Assembly (NCBI GenBank): GCA_965216205.1
Contig: OZ244139.1
Location: 4,278,001 to 4,342,000, forward strand
Origin: CADEDH01 sp965216205
Lineage (GTDB): Bacteria; Actinomycetota; Acidimicrobiia; Acidimicrobiales; SZUA-35
Direction of reading: 5' to 3'
Length of the DNA stretch: 64,000 nt
A program made the position numbers and the translations under genes. The notes beneath the pieces were generated by a model. It did no database searches. It saw nothing but the letters and a program-made list of their open reading frames with translations, and had not been told where the DNA came from. Shown piece after piece: positions 60,226 to 64,000 of the stretch; within the stretch, counting starts at the first letter, position 1; every line of letters starts with the position of its first letter.

Positions 60226-60738
60226 TCAGATCCTGACCCGTTCGACCTTGAGCGTCTTCACGTCGGGCACCGCCTGTCCCGTCGTCAGGTGATGGTCCAT
60301 GCCAGCCAGCAACCGGCGCACGGTCCTCACCAGCATCGGTCGTCCGACGGCCGCCATCACCCGCTGGATCGGCCCCCGGGTGGTGACCCGGAGGGTCATC
60401 GTCACCGTCGAGCGGTCGGCGCCGGCCGGGGTGACGGTCGTGATCCCCTCGACCTTCTCGAACGGCGGCCTGGCCGGTCCCTCCACCAGCTCCACGACCT
60501 GCCTCCGATTGACCGGATCGACGTCGGTCACCGCCTCGACCACCCACTTCTTGCCGGTCGGCGGGTCGAACGTGCAGCGACGCTTCGCCCCCACTTCAGC
60601 GCTGACCGGCCCCACCCACTCGCTCTCCGGTACCACCGGGGCCCAGGTCGACACGCCGCCGATGTCGGTCACGAGGTCCCACACCCGGTCGGCGCCGGTG
60701 ACGATCTCGCGCTGGTGCGATGCTTCGACGACAGCCAT
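60226..60738 (-). CDS. SRPBCC-family protein
   Basis: 170 residues. HQREIVTGADRVWDLVTDIG and GVSTWAPVVPESEWVG are the usual polyketide-cyclase/START-like first strand and helix. A C-terminal helix (VRRLLAGMDHHLTTG) closes the pocket. The ATG overlaps the stop of the DGPF gene by one base (TGATG), and the sigma gene follows after 13 bp. In this operon it is probably a member of the regulon the sigma factor serves. Confidence 0.75.
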   Translation of the reverse strand: MAVVEASHQREIVTGADRVWDLVTDIGGVSTWAPVVPESEWVGPVSAEVGAKRRCTFDPPTGKKWVVEAVTDVDPVNRRQVVELVEGPARPPFEKVEGITTVTPAGADRSTVTMTLRVTTRGPIQRVMAAVGRPMLVRTVRRLLAGMDHHLTTGQAVPDVKTLKVERVRI

Positions 60739-61088
60739 CACTCCCCCACCACCGGTCGGACCTCGACCTTGCCGTGCCACGCCCCCGGTATCTGCTCCGC
60801 CCAGCCGAGCGCCGCATCGAGATCGTCGCACTCGAGGAGGAAGAAGCCGGCAAGGATCTCCTTCGTCTCGGCGAACGGCCCATCGGTGGTGGTGACGTCG
60901 CCTCCCGGCGACCCACCTGCCACCGTCACCGTGGTCGCGGTCTCGGTTCCGTGCAGCGGGTGACCTCCCCGCAACACGCCGGCGGCCGACGCCCGCTCGA
61001 TGAACTCGTGATACTCGGCGACGATGTCCGGGTCGGCGTGGCCGTCGAGGCCTTGGGGGTTGTAGATCAGCGCTGCGTACGTCGACAT
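60738..61088 (-). CDS. YCII-related DGPF-domain protein
   Basis: 116 residues. It has the DGPF motif in TTTDGPFAETKEILAGFFLL, the signature of the family that accompanies ECF42 sigma factors, and a start like YAALIYNPQGLDG. AAGGAG lies 7 nt before the ATG at 61088. The protein probably acts as a small ligand-binding or output protein of that regulatory system; its biochemical role is unknown. First gene of the three-gene operon. Confidence 0.85.
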   Translation of the reverse strand: MSTYAALIYNPQGLDGHADPDIVAEYHEFIERASAAGVLRGGHPLHGTETATTVTVAGGSPGGDVTTTDGPFAETKEILAGFFLLECDDLDAALGWAEQIPGAWHGKVEVRPVVGE

Positions 61089-61183
61089 CCAGTTCTCCTT
61101 GCGGTTCGTGAGGACCACCCTCACAAGGACAACGATCTGCAGCGGCCGGTTTCGACAGGATCCCGAAAAAGTCCGGACCGAGA

Positions 61184-62521
61184 TCAGCCGGTACGGGACA
61201 TCGCCCGATCGGAGCGGTCCGGGGCGAGGACCGCAGCGAGGGCTTCCGCCGCCGAGCGGAGCGTCGCCTCGTCGGCGCCGCCGATGCTCAGCCGGACACC
61301 GGGCCCACTGGCGATCCGGAACCGGGCGCCGGCCCGGATGGCGAAGCCGGCGCGCAGCATTCCGGCCACCACCGCCGCCTCGTCGTCGACCGGTACCCAC
61401 ACGTTGAGCCCGGACCTTCCGTGGGCATCGATCCCGGCGTCGGCGAGCGCATCCACCACCACCGCCCGCCGCGTCGCGTAGCTCCCGGCCGCCGACGCCA
61501 GCAGCTGGTCGAGGCCGGGGGTCGCGAGCAGTTCGGCCACGAGCGCCTGCAGGATGTGCGACACCCACCCCAGACCGAGTGCCTGACGGCCGGCGACCCT
61601 GGCCACCGTGGTGCCGTCGCCGGCGAGGGCCGCCAGCCGGAGATCGGGCCCGAGCGATTTGGCCACCGACCGGACCATGGCCCACCGCTGCGCCCCGTCG
61701 GGCACGATGGAGGAATAGGGCACCCCGGCGATCCGACCGGCGTGATCGTCCTCGATCACCAGCAACCCCGGGGCGGCGCCGAGAACGGCCCGCAGCTCCC
61801 GGGCCCGCTCCCCGTCGAGTGCTGCACCCGTGGGGTTGCCGGCCCGAGGGGTGACGACGACCGCGGCGACACCCCGCTCCACCGCAGCCGCCAGCGACTC
61901 GGGCCGGGGGCCGCACTGGTCGACAGCGACCGGCTCGGGCCGGAACGACATCGCGGTCACCAGCTCGGCGACCGACGAGTAGCCCGGATCCTCGACACCG
62001 ACCCGATCCCCCGGCCGGCAGTGCGAGGCCAGGGTCCGCTCGATGCCGTCGAGCGCACCGCCGACCACACAAAGGTTGGCGGTGTCGATCCCGTCGCCAC
62101 CGAGGTCGGCGCGGAGGAGGTCGAGCAACTCGTCGTCGACCGCCGGCTGCCCGTAGAGGACACGGTCGGGGCGGATCGCCGCCAGCGCCCGACCCAGGTC
62201 GGGGAGCAGCGCCGGGTCCGGGTTGCCGGCGGCGAGGTCGACGACCCCCGCCGGGACCGGCGCCTCCGTGGCCGCGCCGAGTGGCGGGCGGGCAGCGATG
62301 AACGTTCCCCGACGGCCGTCGCTCACCGCGAGGCCGCGCTGCCCGAGGGTCCGGTAGGCGGCGGCGACCGTTGTGGCGGCGACCCCCAGCTCAGCCGCCA
62401 GCGCCCGCACCGGCTCCAACCGATCGCCCGGTGCGAGCCGCCCGTCGGCGATCCGCGACTCGACGTCCGCCACCAGCTCCGCAGCGGTGCGCACCGGTTC
62501 TCGATTGCGGGATCTGGACAC
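61184..62521 (-). CDS. MocR/PdxR-type GntR regulator with aminotransferase domain
   Basis: 445 residues from GTG 62521. A GntR winged helix comes first (DRLEPVRALAAELGVAATTV, then AAYRTLGQRGLAV). A class I aminotransferase domain follows with the PLP-type segments VVTPRAGNPTGAALDG, VIEDDHAG and RSVAKSLGPDLRLAALAG, where the lysine in AKSLGPDLR is the Schiff-base candidate. Such proteins regulate vitamin B6 or other amine genes by sensing PLP. It is divergent from a rhodanese/PPOX pair and a palindrome lies between. The start is leaderless. Confidence 0.85.
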   Translation of the reverse strand: MSRSRNREPVRTAAELVADVESRIADGRLAPGDRLEPVRALAAELGVAATTVAAAYRTLGQRGLAVSDGRRGTFIAARPPLGAATEAPVPAGVVDLAAGNPDPALLPDLGRALAAIRPDRVLYGQPAVDDELLDLLRADLGGDGIDTANLCVVGGALDGIERTLASHCRPGDRVGVEDPGYSSVAELVTAMSFRPEPVAVDQCGPRPESLAAAVERGVAAVVVTPRAGNPTGAALDGERARELRAVLGAAPGLLVIEDDHAGRIAGVPYSSIVPDGAQRWAMVRSVAKSLGPDLRLAALAGDGTTVARVAGRQALGLGWVSHILQALVAELLATPGLDQLLASAAGSYATRRAVVVDALADAGIDAHGRSGLNVWVPVDDEAAVVAGMLRAGFAIRAGARFRIASGPGVRLSIGGADEATLRSAAEALAAVLAPDRSDRAMSRTG

Positions 62522-62528
62522 GACCGCT

Positions 62529-62534
62529 ACCGTA
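62529..62534 (-). promoter_or_regulatory. -10 hexamer TACGGT of the MocR gene
   Basis: Seven nucleotides before the GTG at 62521. The operator palindrome lies 24 bp upstream of it. Confidence 0.6.
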
Positions 62535-62557
62535 GCACCTCGACAGCCTTTTGATCC

Positions 62558-62579
62558 GGTACAGACGGGATTTTGTACC
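62558..62579. promoter_or_regulatory. Candidate MocR operator GGTACA-N10-TGTACC
   Basis: GGTACA at 62558-62563 and TGTACC at 62574-62579 are perfect inverted repeats, centred one helical turn plus apart (10-bp spacer). It lies between the divergent MocR and rhodanese genes. TACAAT at 62582-62587 is a -10 candidate for the rhodanese gene, only 2 bp beyond, so binding would block it. Confidence 0.65.
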
Positions 62580-62628
62580 ACTACAATTAGCCACGACAAC
62601 GATGACAGTGATTGGGAGGGTCCCCTCG

Positions 62629-63066
62629 ATGCCGAAACTCGACCACCAGGCGAGCGCCGTCACCAGCACGCCGCCAGCGCCGAGCCGCGACGCGGCGGTC
62701 CACTTCGCCGAACGACTCGCCTTCGAGACCGACTGCTGGGACGTGCACGACGCCCTCAGCGGCGGCAGGGCCGACTTCGTGCTCCTCGACGTCCGGTCGC
62801 CGGCGCTGTTCGCCGACGGTCACATCGACGGCGCGGTCAACCTCCCCCACGGCCGGATCGTCGAGCGGAACCTCGCCCCCTATCCAGCTGACACCGTGTT
62901 CGTCACCTACTGCAACGGGCCGCACTGCAACGGTGCCGACCGGGGGGCGCTCCGCCTGGCCGAGCTCGGTCGTCCGGTGAAGAAGATGATCGGCGGAGTC
63001 ACCGGCTGGCTCGACGAGGGCTTCACCCTCACGAACCCGAGCGACGACGGAAGCGAGCGACCATGA
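62629..63066 (+). CDS. Rhodanese-like domain protein
   Basis: 145 residues from ATG 62629 with GGGAGGG 8 nt upstream. FVLLDVRSPALFADGHIDGA and NLPHGRI are rhodanese landmarks. The active loop holds YCNGPHCNGADRGA, with two cysteines in place of the usual single cysteine loop C-x-x-G-x-R; the first is in the catalytic position. It would transfer sulfur or bind oxyanions. The N-terminal 25 residues are a helical extension. Its stop overlaps the PPOX start (ATGA). Confidence 0.8.
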   Translation: MPKLDHQASAVTSTPPAPSRDAAVHFAERLAFETDCWDVHDALSGGRADFVLLDVRSPALFADGHIDGAVNLPHGRIVERNLAPYPADTVFVTYCNGPHCNGADRGALRLAELGRPVKKMIGGVTGWLDEGFTLTNPSDDGSERP

Positions 63067-63713
63067 CCGACCTGCAGTCCGAGCGCACGACCGTGAAGCG
63101 GCTCCCGGACCGGGGCGACTACGACCGCGACACGATCTACTCGATCCTCGACGAGGCCTACGTGTGCCACGTCGGGGTGATCGTCGACGACGTGCCGATC
63201 GTGATCCCCACGCTCCACGCCCGGGTCGGCGACCATCTGATCCTCCACGGTTCCCCGGCGTCACGGATGCTGCGGACGGCCAGGTCACAGCAGATCTCGG
63301 TCACGGTCACGCTGGTCGATGGCTTTGTGCTGGCCCGCTCGGCGTTCCACCACTCGATGAACTACCGGTCGGTGGTGGTGATCGGTGAGCCGGAGGTGGT
63401 CCCGGCCGACGAGAAGTCCGGACTGCTCGACGCTCTCGTCGAGCGGCTGACCCCCGGACGGATCCCGTTCCTCCGGCCGATGACGGAGCAGGAGGTGAAG
63501 GCCACGTCGGTGCTGCGGCTCCCCCTCACCGAGGCATCGGCGAAGGTCCGGACCGGTCCGCCGGGGGACGACGAGGAGGACTACGACCTGCCGATCTGGG
63601 CCGGCGTGGTTCCGGTGCGGACGGTCTACGGCGAGCCCGAGACCGACCCGGCGATGCGCATGGAGGTGGCGGTCCCCGACCACGTCATCGAGTTCCGCCC
63701 GCCCGGCCCGTAG
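63063..63713 (+). CDS. Pyridoxamine 5'-phosphate oxidase-fold flavoprotein (NimA-like)
   Basis: 216 residues. YSILDEAYVCHVGVIVDD, PTLHARVGDHLILHGSPAS and the histidine/serine pair in SAFHHSMNYRSVVV are the flavin-binding parts of the 5-nitroimidazole-resistance-type PPOX proteins. It binds FMN or F420 and probably reduces a small ligand. Given the divergent MocR gene, PLP-related chemistry is plausible but unproven. It is translationally coupled to the rhodanese gene. Confidence 0.8.
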   Translation: MTDLQSERTTVKRLPDRGDYDRDTIYSILDEAYVCHVGVIVDDVPIVIPTLHARVGDHLILHGSPASRMLRTARSQQISVTVTLVDGFVLARSAFHHSMNYRSVVVIGEPEVVPADEKSGLLDALVERLTPGRIPFLRPMTEQEVKATSVLRLPLTEASAKVRTGPPGDDEEDYDLPIWAGVVPVRTVYGEPETDPAMRMEVAVPDHVIEFRPPGP

Positions 63714-63737
63714 GTCGATCCCCGGGTGCGGGACGGC

Positions 63738-64000
63738 TCAGGCGGGTATCACCTCGATCTCGATCCGGCGGTTCCGCTTGCGGTTCTCGATGCTGTCGTT
63801 GGGGACGATCGGTTTGGTGGATCCCGCTCCTTCCACGGTGAGCGCGTCGGGGCCGACGCCGGCCGCGATGAGCGCGTCGCGGACGGCGGTGGCCCGCTGC
63901 AACGACAGTTCGAGGTTGTAGACGTCGGTACCGAGGTCGTCGGTGTGGCCGACGACCCGCATCCGCCACGCCGGCCTGGCTGCGAACAGGGTGGCGAGGT
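63738..64000 (-). CDS. OmpA-family C-terminal domain protein, 5' end outside window
   Basis: Eighty-six codons are visible up to base 64000. LATLFAARPAWRMRVVGHTD followed by LSLQRATAVRDALIAAGVG and the end NRKRNRRIEIEVIPA is the peptidoglycan-binding OmpA domain, with the diaminopimelate contacts Asp (in GHTDD) and Arg (in NRKRNRR). In actinobacteria such domains sit on lipoproteins or membrane proteins of the cell wall; the N-terminal half is not in this window. Confidence 0.85.
   Translation of the reverse strand, partial: LATLFAARPAWRMRVVGHTDDLGTDVYNLELSLQRATAVRDALIAAGVGPDALTVEGAGSTKPIVPNDSIENRKRNRRIEIEVIPA

Overview
This is a very GC-rich, gene-dense piece of an actinobacterial chromosome. 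Several things point to the Acidimicrobiia or a nearby deep actinobacterial lineage, though this is inference from content and no marker gene is present. They are two DUF222/HNH endonuclease genes, an F420-type LLM oxidoreductase, a TIGR03086-type DinB/mycothiol-fold protein, many class III CoA-transferases, SDRs and P450s, and a very strong leaderless-promoter habit. At least 20 start codons sit 5-8 nt after a TAnnnT hexamer. No rRNA, tRNA, CRISPR array or insertion sequence was recognised.

Layout. 1-5.2 kb: CoA-transferase, amidohydrolase, APH-type kinase and MFS carrier. 5.2-12.3 kb: housekeeping and small enzymes (ferritin-like protein, thioesterase, O6-alkylguanine transferase, SDR, alpha/beta hydrolase, MetE-like protein, HAD phosphatase, HD-GYP phosphodiesterase). 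12.3-18.2 kb: a TPP enzyme/LDH2-type dehydrogenase pair, a frameshifted HNH gene, a TylF-like methyltransferase and a CinA C-domain. 18.2-25.6 kb: a reductive-dehalogenase-like Fe-S protein with an epimerase, a decayed cupin, a broken receptor-kinase/peptide-binding-protein fusion, and an acyl-CoA ligase with an MFS carrier. 25.6-33.5 kb: a minisatellite, a Lin0512 protein, a second CoA-transferase, a DMT carrier, a D-aminoacylase-like amidohydrolase, an SMP-30 protein and others.

33.5-44.5 kb holds the most notable content: two copies of a two-gene cassette. Each encodes a UGSC-type protein whose frame is interrupted by one UGA exactly at the Sec-Gly-Ser-Cys motif, followed directly by a partner protein of about 360 residues. 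The partners are paralogues. In both loci the frame continues past the UGA into conserved sequence, and a stable hairpin lies 7-11 nt after it, so both genes look like real selenoprotein genes. A hydratase, a P450, a glyoxalase-fold protein, an AraC regulator and an LLM oxidoreductase lie between and beside the cassettes. A 51-bp promoter-plus-hairpin block upstream of one cassette recurs, with one mismatch, upstream of a ridA gene 8.6 kb away.

44.5-64 kb: a large LuxR/ATPase regulator with a threonine-dehydratase-like enzyme, a crotonase next to a CYP125-like P450, a glutamine-synthetase-like/P450/P450 operon, an M20 peptidase, a truncated flavin-binding gene beside a lower-GC scar, an intact DUF222/HNH gene, an ECF42-type sigma factor with its DGPF (YCII) partner, a MocR regulator divergent from a rhodanese/PPOX pair with a palindromic operator, and the end of an OmpA-type gene.

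Taken together, the genes suggest an aerobic heterotroph that activates and oxidises hydrophobic or aromatic carboxylic acids (CoA-ligase, CoA-transferases, crotonase, SDRs, four P450s, hydratase). The selenium-dependent part would need selA, selB, selC and selD elsewhere in the genome.
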